From positions 4,743,001 through 4,807,000 of the forward strand of contig NZ_CP077095.1 in assembly GCF_014268885.2 (NCBI RefSeq): a DNA stretch of 64,000 nucleotides. The letters run 5' to 3'. The position numbers and the translations under genes were made by a program. The stretch is from Pseudomonas xantholysinigenes. GTDB lineage: Bacteria; Pseudomonadota; Gammaproteobacteria; Pseudomonadales; Pseudomonadaceae. Below, in pieces: positions 20,209 to 29,746 of this stretch; the stretch's first letter is position 1, and each line of letters starts with the position of its first letter. The notes beneath the pieces are model-generated. The model saw only the letters and a list, made by a program, of their open reading frames with translations. It was not told the origin of the DNA and ran no database searches.

Positions 20209-20290
20209 TTCGCGGGCAAGCCCGCTCCCACAGGGATTCCAGTGATTTTCCAGTCTGTGAAGAGCCTGTGGGAGCGGGCTTACCCGCGAA
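20209..20290. repeat. Inverted REP pair (type A) between gdhA promoter and ettA end
   Basis: CTTCGCGGGCAAGCCCGCTC at 20209-20228 and the inverted copy CCTGTGGGAGCGGGCTTACC at 20265-20284 plus CGCGAA. Confidence 0.9.
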
Positions 20291-20317
20291 AAAGCCACCA
20301 CTCATTTATGCCCAGGC

Positions 20318-20348
20318 ACAAAAATGGGGCCCCTGAGGGCCCCATCCT
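20318..20348 (-). terminator. Rho-independent terminator of ettA
   Basis: A 9-bp stem (20324-20332 with 20337-20345), CTGA loop, followed on the minus strand by TTTTTGTGCC, 20 bases after the ettA stop. Confidence 0.88.
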
Positions 20349-20366
20349 TGTGCAACCAAAACCAGC

Positions 20367-22034
20367 TTACTGGGCCAGCTTCTTGTGACGCACACGGTGC
20401 GGCTGGGCAGCGGCATCGCCCAGGCGCTTCTTGCGGTCGGCTTCGTACTCGGTGTAGTTGCCCTCGAAGAACACCACGCTCGAGTCGTCTTCGTACGCCA
20501 GGATGTGAGTGGCCACGCGGTCCAGGAACCAACGGTCGTGGGAAATCACGATGGCGGCGCCCGGGAAGTCCAGCAAGGCCTCTTCCAGGGAACGCAGGGT
20601 TTCGACGTCGAGGTCGTTGGACGGTTCGTCGAGCAGCAGGACGTTGCCGCCCTCTTTCAGGGTCAGGGCCAGGTGCAGACGACCACGCTCACCGCCGGAG
20701 AGGTCCTTGACGAACTTCTGCTGGTCGCCGCCCTTGAAGTTGAAGCGGCCGACGTAGGTGCGCGATGGGATCTCGTAGCTGCCGATGCGGATCTGGTCGG
20801 AACCGTCGGAGATCTGCTGGAACACGGTCTTGCTGCCGTCCAGGTCCTCGCGGCTCTGGTCGACGCAGGCCAGCTGCACGGTTTCGCCGATCTCAATGCT
20901 GCCCGAGTCCGGTTGCTCCTTGCCCATCAGCATGCGGAACAGGGTCGACTTACCGGCGCCGTTGCCGCCGATCACGCCGACGATGGCGCCTTTGGGCATG
21001 GCGAACGACAGGTTGTCGATCAGCACGCGGTCGCCGTAGCCCTTGGTGACGTTCTTGAACTCGATGACCTTGTCGCCCAGGCGCGGACCGGCCGGGATGT
21101 AGATCTCGTTGGTCTCGCTGCGCTTCTGGAACTCCTGCGACTGCATCTCTTCGAAACGCTGCAGACGGGCCTTGGATTTGGACTGGCGGGCTTTCGCGCC
21201 TTTGCGCACCCACTCCAGTTCCTCTTTCATGGCCTTCTCGTGGGCGCTCTGCTGCTTGGATTCCTGGGCCAGACGCTCCGACTTGGCTTCCAGCCAGCCC
21301 GAGTAGTTGCCTTCGTACGGAATGCCCGCGCCGCGGTCCAGTTCGAGGATCCAGCCGGCAACGTTGTCGAGGAAGTAACGGTCGTGGGTGATCGCCACCA
21401 CGGTGCCCGGGAAGTCGTGGAGGAAGCGCTCCAGCCAGGCCACCGAGTCGGCGTCCAGGTGGTTGGTCGGTTCGTCCAGCAGCAGCATGTCGGGGGCCGA
21501 CAGCAGCAGGCGGCACAGCGCCACACGGCGCTTCTCGCCACCGGACAGGTGCTCGATCTTCGCGTCCCAGGCCGGCAGGCGCAGGGCGTCGGCGGCGACG
21601 TCCAGCTGGCGCTCCAGGTTGTGACCGTCGGCAGCCTGCAGGATGGCCTCGAGCTTGGCCTGCTCGGCGGCCAGCTTGTCGAAGTCGGCGTCCGGGTCGG
21701 CGTAGGCGGCGTAGACCTCGTCCAGGCGGGCCTGGGCGTCCTTGATCACGCTGACCGCTTCCTCGACCACTTCACGCACGGTCTTGGTTGGGTCCAGCTG
21801 CGGCTCCTGGGGCAGGTAGCCGACATTGATGTCGGGCATCGGACGGGCTTCGCCGTCGAATTCCTTGTCGACGCCCGCCATGATCCGCAGCAGGGTCGAT
21901 TTACCCGCGCCGTTCAGGCCCAGCACGCCGATCTTGGCGCCGGGGAAGAACGACAGGGAAATATTCTTGAGAATTTCCCGCTTCGGCGGCACGACCTTGC
22001 TCAGCCGATGCATGGTGTAGACGTATTGAGCCAA
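20367..22034 (-). CDS. ettA: Energy-dependent translational throttle protein EttA (ABC-F ATPase)
   Basis: 555 aa from TTG 22034. That start gives [18 protein letters not shown], the conserved EttA beginning, and has AGAGGG seven bases upstream; a TTG six bases earlier is too close to it. Two ABC domains have Walker [10 protein letters not shown] and GGNGAGKST, signatures LSGGEKRR and LSGGERGR, and [16 protein letters not shown], separated by the ABC-F linker rich in Lys/Arg/Glu. There is no membrane segment. EttA binds the ribosomal E site and gates the first peptide bond according to ATP/ADP. Confidence 0.96.
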   Translation of the reverse strand: MAQYVYTMHRLSKVVPPKREILKNISLSFFPGAKIGVLGLNGAGKSTLLRIMAGVDKEFDGEARPMPDINVGYLPQEPQLDPTKTVREVVEEAVSVIKDAQARLDEVYAAYADPDADFDKLAAEQAKLEAILQAADGHNLERQLDVAADALRLPAWDAKIEHLSGGEKRRVALCRLLLSAPDMLLLDEPTNHLDADSVAWLERFLHDFPGTVVAITHDRYFLDNVAGWILELDRGAGIPYEGNYSGWLEAKSERLAQESKQQSAHEKAMKEELEWVRKGAKARQSKSKARLQRFEEMQSQEFQKRSETNEIYIPAGPRLGDKVIEFKNVTKGYGDRVLIDNLSFAMPKGAIVGVIGGNGAGKSTLFRMLMGKEQPDSGSIEIGETVQLACVDQSREDLDGSKTVFQQISDGSDQIRIGSYEIPSRTYVGRFNFKGGDQQKFVKDLSGGERGRLHLALTLKEGGNVLLLDEPSNDLDVETLRSLEEALLDFPGAAIVISHDRWFLDRVATHILAYEDDSSVVFFEGNYTEYEADRKKRLGDAAAQPHRVRHKKLAQ

Positions 22035-22204
22035 AACCAAGCCCTCTAAATTAGATAGGTAAAGACACGCGCCCCGGCATGGGCCAGGGGGATGTAGTTA
22101 CGGGGTGTCGTTGAACAAAGTGGGCCATTCTACGCCAACCTGCGTTGTTGCACAGGGTGGCCGAGCGAGTGAGGCGCCTTGGCGCGTCCACCTGTCGCGG
22201 TCCC

Positions 22205-22276
22205 TTCGCGGGCAAGCCCGCTCCCACAGGGTCTGCGAACAGAACACTACCTGTGGGGGCGGGCTTGCCCGCTAAG
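22205..22276. repeat. Inverted REP pair (type A)
   Basis: TTCGCGGGCAAGCCCGCTCC at 22205-22224 and the inverted copy CCTGTGGGGGCGGGCTTGCC at 22250-22269. It lies between the two minus-strand genes. Confidence 0.88.
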
Positions 22277-22300
22277 GGCCCGACAACGGCCTTGCAGGAA

Positions 22301-22690
22301 TCAGACGTGCGCTTGCTTGGCCTTGCCACGCGGCAGGCGGCAACGGTCAGATTGCTCGGCCAGGCGCGCGGCCCAGGCGGCCTTGACGCTGAAGCCGGCG
22401 CTGCGGGCGGGCTTGCCGGCCGGCTTGCTGACGGCCTTGGCAGGCGCGGTGGCAGGCTTGGCGGCGGGTTGCGCGGCAACCTGGGCAACCGGCGCGGCGG
22501 CGGCCTTGGCCGACTTGCGCAGCTCGGCCAGCGACGGCGCCTTGTTGGCGCTGGCGGCCGCGTCCGGCTTGGCCAGCGAACGCTGGCAGGTCTTGCAGGA
22601 TACGTCCTCGGCCACGGCAGTGCTGACCAGGGTCTGACTGCTGCGCCCACAGGCGGAATCGAGGCCATTGGTGGAATAGTGGGTAACCAA
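22301..22690 (-). CDS. Ala/Pro/Lys-rich small protein with a CxxC motif
   Basis: 129 aa from TTG 22690; a GGAG lies ten bases upstream and no in-frame ATG is available. The N-terminus has NGLDSACGRSS and VSCKTCQRSL, a Cys-x2-Cys pair plus an earlier Cys that could bind metal; the middle is low-complexity (AAAAPVAQVAAQPAAKPATA); the C-terminus is basic (SVKAAWAARLAEQSDRCRLP). It is not recognised. The coding-like composition and SD-like sequence support a gene, but the start is uncertain. Confidence 0.55.
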   Translation of the reverse strand: MVTHYSTNGLDSACGRSSQTLVSTAVAEDVSCKTCQRSLAKPDAAASANKAPSLAELRKSAKAAAAPVAQVAAQPAAKPATAPAKAVSKPAGKPARSAGFSVKAAWAARLAEQSDRCRLPRGKAKQAHV

Positions 22691-22940
22691 AACCGTACAT
22701 CTCCGTTGCGTTGACTATTGAAGCGGGCGGCATTCTCGCACAGCTGACAGGGACTTGCCGAACCGGCATGACCGGCTGCAGGTCGGCCAACGGACACGCG
22801 GACTGGCACTTTGCCATGTTTGAAGGCATGCTAGTCGGCTGGCATGTGCCACCTTATAGTGCGCCGGACCACGGCACGCCCCGTGCATGTGCCACGACCT
22901 TAGCCCCCTGCCATCGCCAGCCCTATCGCAGGACCAACGC

Positions 22941-25900
22941 TTGACCAATCTCACGCAATCGCCCCTTTCGCGTCCTGCCGCAACCTCGGCCGGCAGCCAC
23001 CTGCGTGGCTCGCTCAAGGGGGCGTTGGCCCTGCTCGCCCTGGTTTTGCTGGGGTTGCTGCTGTGGCAACTGTTCGCGCAGTTCCGCCATACCCAGGCCG
23101 ACCTGCGCGAACAGAGCCTGGCGACCAGCGCCGAACTGGCGGATCACCTGAACCTGAACATGGCGCTCAAGTCGCAACAGGCGCTGAACCTGGTCCAGCC
23201 ATACGTCAAACCTCCGACGCCTGCCGCCCTGCCGTCGCTGCTCGCCACGCTACAGGCGCGCCTGCCGGCCCTGCGCGCCATGGCCTGGCTGGATGCCGAC
23301 GGCGAGGTGCGCAACGACTCCCAGACCGGCACGCCGGACCGTCAGCAGATTGACGAGCTCTTGCAACTGAACCAGGGCCGCGCCTACTTCTACAGCAACG
23401 CGCCCGACAACCAGCAGGTCTACCTGCTGCTGCGCCAACCGGCCGAACAGGACCGCGGCTACTGGCTGCTGCGCCTGGCACCGGAGTACTACCGGGAACT
23501 GACCGTGCACCTGGACAGCCCGACTCATCCGCTGTGGCTGCTGGAAAACAGCCGCAGTGACCAGGTGATCGAACGCCATGGCCACAAGCACACCAGCGGC
23601 GAGCCGCTGCAAAGCGTGATGCTGGCGTTCCTCGACAACAGCACCTGGCAATTGCGCGGCCTGTTCGATGCGGGCCAGGCCCGCGACCGTTTGCTGCCGG
23701 CCTTGATCGGCAAGTGCGTGCTGGTGCTGTTCTGCGCCCTGCTGCCAGTGCTGGCGCTGATCAACATGCGCCGGCGCCAGCGCGCCCTGCAGGAAGACCG
23801 CCGACGCTACCAGGAAATCTTCGAAGGCACCGGCGTCGCCCTGTGCGTGCTCGACCTCTCCAGCCTGCCCGGGCAGCTCGACCGCTACCACCTGCGCAAT
23901 CGCGCCGCGCTCAAGCAGAGCCTGGCGCTGGACGGCAACCTGCGCCGCACCTTGCTGCAAGAGCTGAAGATCACCGAGATCAACCAGGTGGCGCGCCAGT
24001 TGCTCAACGTCGAGTGCCACGAAGGCGCCTGGCAACGCCTGATCGACGGCAGCGGCGATGGCCGCGACAGCGTCGGCATGCAATTGATCGACGCGCTGAT
24101 CGAACAGCGCCAGCAGCTCGAACTGGAAGTGCGCCTGCCAGCACCGCTGGGCGGCGAGCTGCACCTGTGGCTGATGGTGCGCCTGCCGCAGCAGCGCCGC
24201 GATTTCCAGGCGGTGATCCTGAGCATCAGCGACATCACCAGCCGCAAGCAGGTGGAGCTGTCGCTGCTCGAGCGCGAGGGCTTCTGGTCCGACGTGGTGC
24301 GGACCGTGCCCGACCAGCTCTACGTGCAGGACGTGAACAGCCAGCGGATGATCTTCAGTAACCGCCACCTGGGCCAGACCCTCGGCTACGACCGCGCCGA
24401 ACTGGCCCAGATGGGCGAGCGCTTCTGGGAAATGCTCCTGCACCCCGACGATGCCGAGCACTACCGCGCCCTGCGCCAGCAGCAGCGCGAGACCAGCTAC
24501 GGCGCATCGCTGCACTGTCAACTGCGCTTCCGCCACCGTGATGGCGGCTGGCGCTGCTACGAGATCCGCGAGCAGGTGCTGAGCCGCGGCGCCGACGACC
24601 AGGTCAGCCGCATCATCGGCGTGGGCAAGGACGTCACCGTGCAGATCGAGGCCAGCCAATCGCTGCGCGACAGCGAACAGCGTTACCGCATGCTCGCCGA
24701 AAGCATCAGCGACGTGATCTTCTCCACCGACAGCCAGCTGCAGCTCAACTATGTCAGCCCCTCGGTACATGCCGTGCTGGGCTACCAGGCCGACTGGATC
24801 TTCGCCAACGGCTGGCAGTCGATCATTGCCAACCCCGGCCAGCTGACCGGCGTCTACAGCCTGCTCGAACGGGTCAGCAAGGCCCTGGGCGACCCTGCCC
24901 AGCTGGCCCAGTTGCGCGATACCCTGCCCACCCAGCTGTTCCTGTTCGACTGCCTGCGCGCCGATGGCCGCAAGATCCCCATCGAACTGCGCCTGGTACT
25001 GGTATGGGACGAACACGCGCACTTCGAAGGCGTGCTCGGCGTCGGCCGCGACATCAGCCAGCAACGCCGCGCCGAAAAAGACCTGCGCATGGCGGCGACG
25101 GTGTTCGAGCACTCCACCTCGGCCATCCTCATCACCGACCCGGCCGGCTATATCGTCCAGGCCAACGAGGCCTTCAGCCGGGTCAGCGGCTACGCGGTGG
25201 CCGAAGTGCTCGACCAGCTGCCCGGCATGCTCACCGTCGAGCAGCAGCAGAACGCCCACCTGGGCTATGTGCTCAAGCAGCTCAACCAGCGCGGCAGCTG
25301 GGAGGGCGAGGTGTGGCTCAAGCGCCGCAACGGCGAGCACTATCCGGCCTGGGTCGGCATCACCGCCGTGCTCGACGACGAAGGCGACCTGGCCAGCTAT
25401 GTGTGCTTCTTCACCGACATCAGCGAGCGCAAGGCCAGCGAACAGCGCATTCACCGCCTGGCCTACTACGACGCCCTGACCCACCTGCCCAACCGCACGC
25501 TGTTCCAGGACCGGCTGTACACCGCCCTGCAACAGGCCGAACGGCACAAGGCCTGGGTGGTGCTGATGTTCCTCGACCTTGACCGATTCAAGCCGATCAA
25601 CGACTCCCTCGGCCACGCCGCGGGCGACCGCATGCTCAAGGACATGGCCGAACGCCTGCTGGCCTGCGTCGACGAAGACGACACCGTGGCACGCATGGGC
25701 GGCGACGAATTCACCCTGCTGCTGCAACCGCGGGCCACCCGTGAACAGGCGTTGAACCGCGCCATCCACGTGGCCGAGAGCATCCTCGGCGGGCTGGTGA
25801 CCCCGTTCGTGCTGGAGAACCGCGAGTTCTTCGTCACCGCCAGTATCGGCATCGCCCTCAGCCCGCAGGATGGCAGCGAACTCAGCCAGCTGATGAAGAA

Positions 25901-26771
25901 TGCCGACACGGCGATGTACCACGCCAAGGAGCGCGGCAAGAACAACTTCCAGTTCTACCAGGCGGACATGAACGCCAGCGCCCTGGAACGCCTGGAGCTG
26001 GAGAGCGACCTGCGCCATGCCCTGGAGCAGAACGAGTTCACCCTCTACTACCAGCCGCAGTTCAGCGGCGACGGCAAGCGCCTGACCGGCGCCGAGGCCC
26101 TGCTGCGCTGGCGCCACCCGACCCGCGGCCTGGTGCCGCCGGGCGACTTCATCCCGGTGATCGAGGAGCTCGGCCTGGTGGTGGATGTCGGCGACTGGGT
26201 GCTGCGCGAGGCCTGCCGCCAACTCAAGGCCTGGCACAAGGAGAAGGTGCGGGTGCCGAAGGTGTCGGTGAACATCTCCGCCCGGCAGTTCTCCGATGGC
26301 CAGCTGGGCACGCGCATCGCCACCATCCTGGAAGAGACCGGCCTGCCACCGGCGTGCCTGGAGCTGGAGCTGACCGAAAGCATCCTGATGCGCGAGGTCA
26401 ACGAGGCCATGCAGATCCTCGACAGCCTGAAGAACCTGGGCTTGAGCATTGCGGTCGACGACTTCGGTACCGGCTACTCGTCGCTCAACTACCTCAAGCA
26501 GTTCCCCATCGACGTGCTCAAGATCGACCGCACCTTCGTCGACGGCCTGCCCGAGGGCGAGCAGGACGCGCAGATCGCCCGGGCGATCATCGCCATGGCC
26601 CACAGCCTCAACCTGGCGGTGATCGCCGAGGGCGTGGAAACCCACGAGCAGCTGGAGTTCCTGCGCGAGCATGGTTGCGACGAAGTGCAGGGTTACCTGT
26701 TCGGCCGGCCGATGCCGGCCAACCAGTTCGAGGCGCAGTTCAGCAACGAGACGTTGTTCATGTTTCAGTGA
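22941..26771 (+). CDS. morA: MorA-type membrane sensor with PAS, GGDEF and EAL domains
   Basis: 1276 aa from TTG 22941, with AGGA seven bases upstream; an ATG at 22887 would add 18 residues and has no ribosome site. Layout: membrane segment near residue 30-50, a ~210-residue periplasmic part, second membrane segment near 265-285, several PAS/PAC repeats (about 300-825), GGDEF domain with intact motif at ~920, and EAL domain with EALLRW at ~1052, DDFGTGYSSL and EGVET. Both active sites look intact, so it may make and break c-di-GMP. The name comes from this layout and from glyA lying next to it, as morA does in P. aeruginosa (PA4601-PA4602). MorA controls motility timing and biofilm. Confidence 0.88.
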   Translation: MTNLTQSPLSRPAATSAGSHLRGSLKGALALLALVLLGLLLWQLFAQFRHTQADLREQSLATSAELADHLNLNMALKSQQALNLVQPYVKPPTPAALPSLLATLQARLPALRAMAWLDADGEVRNDSQTGTPDRQQIDELLQLNQGRAYFYSNAPDNQQVYLLLRQPAEQDRGYWLLRLAPEYYRELTVHLDSPTHPLWLLENSRSDQVIERHGHKHTSGEPLQSVMLAFLDNSTWQLRGLFDAGQARDRLLPALIGKCVLVLFCALLPVLALINMRRRQRALQEDRRRYQEIFEGTGVALCVLDLSSLPGQLDRYHLRNRAALKQSLALDGNLRRTLLQELKITEINQVARQLLNVECHEGAWQRLIDGSGDGRDSVGMQLIDALIEQRQQLELEVRLPAPLGGELHLWLMVRLPQQRRDFQAVILSISDITSRKQVELSLLEREGFWSDVVRTVPDQLYVQDVNSQRMIFSNRHLGQTLGYDRAELAQMGERFWEMLLHPDDAEHYRALRQQQRETSYGASLHCQLRFRHRDGGWRCYEIREQVLSRGADDQVSRIIGVGKDVTVQIEASQSLRDSEQRYRMLAESISDVIFSTDSQLQLNYVSPSVHAVLGYQADWIFANGWQSIIANPGQLTGVYSLLERVSKALGDPAQLAQLRDTLPTQLFLFDCLRADGRKIPIELRLVLVWDEHAHFEGVLGVGRDISQQRRAEKDLRMAATVFEHSTSAILITDPAGYIVQANEAFSRVSGYAVAEVLDQLPGMLTVEQQQNAHLGYVLKQLNQRGSWEGEVWLKRRNGEHYPAWVGITAVLDDEGDLASYVCFFTDISERKASEQRIHRLAYYDALTHLPNRTLFQDRLYTALQQAERHKAWVVLMFLDLDRFKPINDSLGHAAGDRMLKDMAERLLACVDEDDTVARMGGDEFTLLLQPRATREQALNRAIHVAESILGGLVTPFVLENREFFVTASIGIALSPQDGSELSQLMKNADTAMYHAKERGKNNFQFYQADMNASALERLELESDLRHALEQNEFTLYYQPQFSGDGKRLTGAEALLRWRHPTRGLVPPGDFIPVIEELGLVVDVGDWVLREACRQLKAWHKEKVRVPKVSVNISARQFSDGQLGTRIATILEETGLPPACLELELTESILMREVNEAMQILDSLKNLGLSIAVDDFGTGYSSLNYLKQFPIDVLKIDRTFVDGLPEGEQDAQIARAIIAMAHSLNLAVIAEGVETHEQLEFLREHGCDEVQGYLFGRPMPANQFEAQFSNETLFMFQ

Positions 26772-26788
26772 GCGTGCTGCCACACGGT

Positions 26789-26901
26789 CCTTGTAGGAGC
26801 CAGCCCTTTCAAGGTGTTGAGAATTGGCGTCCGACTTAGACTTGCCGGGGTCGCTTTGCGACCCATTCCGACCGGTCCGACGCCTCGGCAAGGCCGCTCC
26901 T
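26789..26901. repeat. REP-like inverted pair, split by the IS at its right end
   Basis: TTGTAGGAGC at 26791-26800 is the start of a type B REP read in reverse, and GGCAAGGCCGCTCCT at 26887-26901 is the other copy. The latter continues as ACAGGGG at 28127, on the far side of the insertion sequence. Between the arms is GGGGTCGCTTTGCGACCC, a perfect 7-bp hairpin. Confidence 0.7.
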
Positions 26902-26910
26902 TGTATCTCG

Positions 26911-27100
26911 ACTTTCGCCTCCCTAGAGGCGAAAGTTCTCGACTGATCATCGAGGGAAGGCCTTGAAGCAGAGCCGCTCCAAGGGCATCAAGCCCGCACT
27001 GTAGATAACGCTCTGGTCTTCCAACCCCACTCGACGAGTTCGAACGGTATCTAGTGCCCGCCCCCGGCGTGAGCACGCATTAACAAGGTTGAACTGAGTG
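26911..27100 (+). ncRNA. Candidate bridge RNA in the IS110 left end
   Basis: Hairpins at 26911-26936 (11-bp perfect stem, CCTA loop) and 26938-26954 are followed by two stem-internal-loop structures. Target loop: stem CAGAGC (26969-26974)/GCTCTG (27010-27015), inner hairpin GGGC-ATCAA-GCCC; its 5' side has GCCGCTCC (26973-26980), identical to the target left of the insertion (26893-26900), and its 3' side CTGTAG (26999-27004) is complementary to CTACAG across the right junction. Donor loop: stem AGTTCgAAC/GTTGAACT; 5' side ACGGTATCT (27044-27052) equals the right end of the IS (28118-28126), 3' side ACAAGG (27083-27088) is complementary to the left junction (26899-26904). This is the layout known for IS621-type bridge RNAs. 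Confidence 0.75.
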
Positions 27101-27137
27101 TAGGGTGATCGACTTTCGTAGTTTGAAGGAGGAGATC

Positions 27138-28109
27138 ATGTCCGTCTTTGTTGGCGTTGATGTCGCCAAAAAATCTTTCGACATTGCCATCCCGCTCCCC
27201 AATGGCAAGATGCGCACCAAAGCCAAGCTGTCCAATGATCCTGGAGGGTTCAGGCAGTTTAGCGACTGGCTTGAGCGCCATGCTGAACCAGGCGCCTGGA
27301 TTGTTATGGAGGCTACAGGCATCTATCACGAAGCGCTGGCCGAGCACTGTCACAACCAAGGTTATCGGGTGTGCATTCTGAACCCGGCGGTGATTGCGAA
27401 ATTCGCTGACGTGGAGCTTCGGCGCGTCAAAACAGATAAGGCTGACGCCAAAGTCATTGCTGCCTATGGCCAACAAAAGGCTGTCTCGCTTCGCCAGTGG
27501 GAGCCTGAGCCCCCTGCGCAGCGCCGCTTGCGTGCTCTGGTGCGGCGACTGGACGACCTCAAGGAAATGCGCCAGATGGAGCAGAATCGTTTGGATGTCG
27601 CACTAGATGCGGTACAGCAGTCGATTCAAGACGTAATCGGGCACATCAACGAAGAGCTGGAAAAGACCAGGAAGGCCATCGAGCAGACGATCGATGATGA
27701 TCCAGACCTGCGCAAGCGACGTGAGCTGATTACCTCGATTGATGGTTTGGGTGACACCACTGCTACGTTGCTGCTCGCCGAACTGGGCGATCCACTGAAA
27801 TACCAAAGCCCTTCTGCGATTGTCGCGTTTTCAGGCTTAAACCCAGTGGTGCAGCAATCGGGAGAGTTCATAGGTAAGAGCACTATTTCGCGTACAGGCG
27901 CCTCAAGGCTGCGTGCAGGCTTGTGGATGTCAGGCACTGTCTCAATCAGACATAACCCTGTTGTGAAGGAACTGGCAGAGCGGTTGAGCAGCCGGCACAA
28001 AGCTTACAAACAGATCGTCTGCGCGGCGATGCGCAAGCTGCTGCACCTGGTTTACGGGGTGGTGAAGTCGGGGATACCGTTTGACCCCAAAATCCCTCTT
28101 GCGGGGTGA
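27138..28109 (+). CDS. IS110-family transposase (bridge-RNA-guided recombinase)
   Basis: 323 aa. The N-terminal RuvC-like DEDD domain shows D8 (VGVDVAK), E58 (VMEATGIYH), D100 and D103 (KTDKADAKV). The middle is a coiled coil (residues ~135-195). The C-terminal Transposase_20 domain has the IDGLGDTTA helix-hairpin-helix and AFSGLNPVVQQSG with S241, the position of the catalytic serine of the family. Start ATG 27138 follows GGAGGAGATC. In IS110 elements this enzyme cuts and rejoins donor and target DNA paired to the bridge RNA, leaving no duplication. The gene is intact. Confidence 0.94.
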   Translation: MSVFVGVDVAKKSFDIAIPLPNGKMRTKAKLSNDPGGFRQFSDWLERHAEPGAWIVMEATGIYHEALAEHCHNQGYRVCILNPAVIAKFADVELRRVKTDKADAKVIAAYGQQKAVSLRQWEPEPPAQRRLRALVRRLDDLKEMRQMEQNRLDVALDAVQQSIQDVIGHINEELEKTRKAIEQTIDDDPDLRKRRELITSIDGLGDTTATLLLAELGDPLKYQSPSAIVAFSGLNPVVQQSGEFIGKSTISRTGASRLRAGLWMSGTVSIRHNPVVKELAERLSSRHKAYKQIVCAAMRKLLHLVYGVVKSGIPFDPKIPLAG

Positions 28110-28116
28110 GGGTCAA
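28081..28116. other. Hairpin at the right end of the IS
   Basis: TTGACCC (28081-28087) pairs with GGGTCAA (28110-28116), with inner pairing of CCCC and GGGG. It overlaps the last transposase codons and may stop transcription or hold the right end in shape. Confidence 0.5.
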
Positions 28117-28300
28117 GACGGTATCTACAGGGGCACGGCGCAGCGCTGGAAAACGGACCCCGGAGTCAACTCCAGCCCAGACACGGCGCGGGTTGCAACA
28201 TGAGCCCCATTGGTCCGCGACTTGATGCCACTTCATATGCCAGCGGCGAATCAATCGGTTAGAATGCCCACCCAATTCAGCCCGATCCTTGAGGACCGCC

Positions 28301-29554
28301 ATGTTCAGCCGTGATTTGACCATTGCCAAGTACGACGCCGAGCTCTTCGAAGCCATGCAGCAAGAAGCTCTGCGCCAGGAAGAGCATATCGAGCTGATCG
28401 CTTCGGAAAACTACACTAGCCCCGCTGTCATGGAAGCCCAGGGTTCGGTACTGACCAACAAGTACGCCGAAGGCTATCCAGGCAAGCGCTACTACGGTGG
28501 CTGCGAGTACGTCGACGTCGTCGAGCAACTGGCCATCGACCGCGCCAAGGAACTGTTCGGCGCCGACTACGCCAACGTCCAGCCGCACGCCGGCTCCCAG
28601 GCCAACGCCGCCGTCTACCTGGCCCTTCTGTCGGCCGGTGACACCATCCTGGGCATGAGCCTGGCCCACGGCGGTCACCTGACCCACGGCGCCAGCGTGT
28701 CGTCCTCGGGCAAGCTGTACAACGCCATCCAGTACGGCATCGACGCCAACGGCCTGATCGACTACGACGAAGTCGAAGCCCTGGCCCTGGAACACAAGCC
28801 GAAGATGATCGTCGCCGGCTTCTCCGCCTACTCGCAGGTGCTGGACTTCGCCCGCTTCCGCGCCATCGCCGACAAGGTCGGTGCCTACCTGTTCGTCGAC
28901 ATGGCCCACGTGGCTGGCCTGGTCGCCGCTGGCGTGTACCCGAACCCGGTGCCGTTCGCCGACGTGGTCACCACCACCACCCACAAGACCCTGCGTGGTC
29001 CACGTGGCGGCCTGATCCTGGCCCGTGCCAACGCCGACATCGAGAAGAAGCTCAACTCCGCGGTCTTCCCGGGCGCCCAGGGCGGCCCGCTGGAGCACGT
29101 CATCGCCGCCAAGGCGATTTGCTTCAAGGAAGCGCTGCAGCCTGAGTTCAAGGCCTACCAGCAACAAGTGGTGAAGAACGCCCAGGCCATGGCCGAAGTG
29201 TTCATCGAGCGTGGTTTCGACGTCGTTTCCGGCGGCACCCAGAACCACCTGTTCCTGCTGTCGCTGATCAAGCAGGAAATCTCCGGTAAGGACGCCGACG
29301 CCGCCCTGGGCAAGGCCTTCATCACCGTCAACAAGAACTCGGTCCCGAACGACCCACGTTCGCCGTTCGTCACCTCGGGCCTGCGTTTCGGCACCCCAGC
29401 CGTCACCACCCGAGGCTTCAAGGAAGCCGAGTGCCGCGAACTGGCTGGCTGGATCTGCGACATCCTGGCCGACCTGAACAACGAAGCGGTGATCGACGCC
29501 GTGCGTGAGAAGGTCAAGGCCATCTGCAAGAAGCTGCCGGTGTACGGCAACTGA
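28301..29554 (+). CDS. glyA: Serine hydroxymethyltransferase
   Basis: 417 aa, family length. It uses pyridoxal phosphate to convert serine plus tetrahydrofolate into glycine and methylene-tetrahydrofolate. Motifs: [36 protein letters not shown], the PLP lysine in [14 protein letters not shown] (about residue 229) and the C-terminal [14 protein letters not shown] 28301 follows GAGGA and opens with [12 protein letters not shown] as in other Pseudomonas GlyA; an in-frame ATG four codons earlier lacks a ribosome site. The insertion sequence ends 175 bases upstream, so the native promoter may be partly displaced. Confidence 0.97.
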   Translation: MFSRDLTIAKYDAELFEAMQQEALRQEEHIELIASENYTSPAVMEAQGSVLTNKYAEGYPGKRYYGGCEYVDVVEQLAIDRAKELFGADYANVQPHAGSQANAAVYLALLSAGDTILGMSLAHGGHLTHGASVSSSGKLYNAIQYGIDANGLIDYDEVEALALEHKPKMIVAGFSAYSQVLDFARFRAIADKVGAYLFVDMAHVAGLVAAGVYPNPVPFADVVTTTTHKTLRGPRGGLILARANADIEKKLNSAVFPGAQGGPLEHVIAAKAICFKEALQPEFKAYQQQVVKNAQAMAEVFIERGFDVVSGGTQNHLFLLSLIKQEISGKDADAALGKAFITVNKNSVPNDPRSPFVTSGLRFGTPAVTTRGFKEAECRELAGWICDILADLNNEAVIDAVREKVKAICKKLPVYGN

Positions 29555-29570
29555 TTGGCAGACGCCTGAT

Positions 29571-29604
29571 GTGAAAAAGCCCGGCCATGTGCCGGGCTTT
29601 TTTG
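29571..29604 (+). terminator. Rho-independent terminator of glyA
   Basis: 11-bp stem (29575-29585 with 29591-29601), 5-base loop, and a run of six T at 29598-29603. Confidence 0.93.
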
Positions 29605-29746
29605 TGCCTTGTGTTCTGGACGCATACAGGCGCTACAAAACCTTGAACGAGTGTGTTTAATCCTCCGCGATACTCCAAGGTATCCCTGACACTCCTCCCG
29701 GAAAATTACCTCGGCCAAAGTACCTGACTTCGGACATACCGAGGCT

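Larger units (their letters stand above)
26900..28126 (+). mobile_element. IS110-family insertion sequence in a type B REP
   Basis: About 1.23 kb, with no terminal inverted repeats or target duplication, as usual for IS110. Both edges carry the dinucleotide CT: left at 26900-26901 after GGCCGCTC, right at 28125-28126 before ACAGGGG. Joining the flanks restores GGCCGCTC-CT-ACAGGGG, the normal REP sequence, which fixes the ends. A 235-base non-coding left end with strong secondary structure precedes the single transposase gene; a short hairpin follows it. No disabling mutation is seen, so the element looks potentially active. GC content is visibly lower than in neighbouring genes. Confidence 0.9.

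Noticed and set aside
22887..22940. ATG at 22887 as the morA start
   Set aside because: No ribosome site precedes it, whereas TTG 22941 has AGGA at seven bases; kept only as an alternative.
23250..26891. Very long minus-strand open frame opposite morA
   Set aside because: It mirrors the morA codon pattern and has no recognisable motif; morA on the plus strand has complete GGDEF and EAL domains.
26903..28126. GTATCT at 26903-26908 and 28121-28126 as a 6-bp target-site duplication
   Set aside because: IS110 elements do not duplicate the target; the flanks rejoin to an intact REP only if CT is the shared core, and GTATCT is then internal at the left end and partly element at the right.
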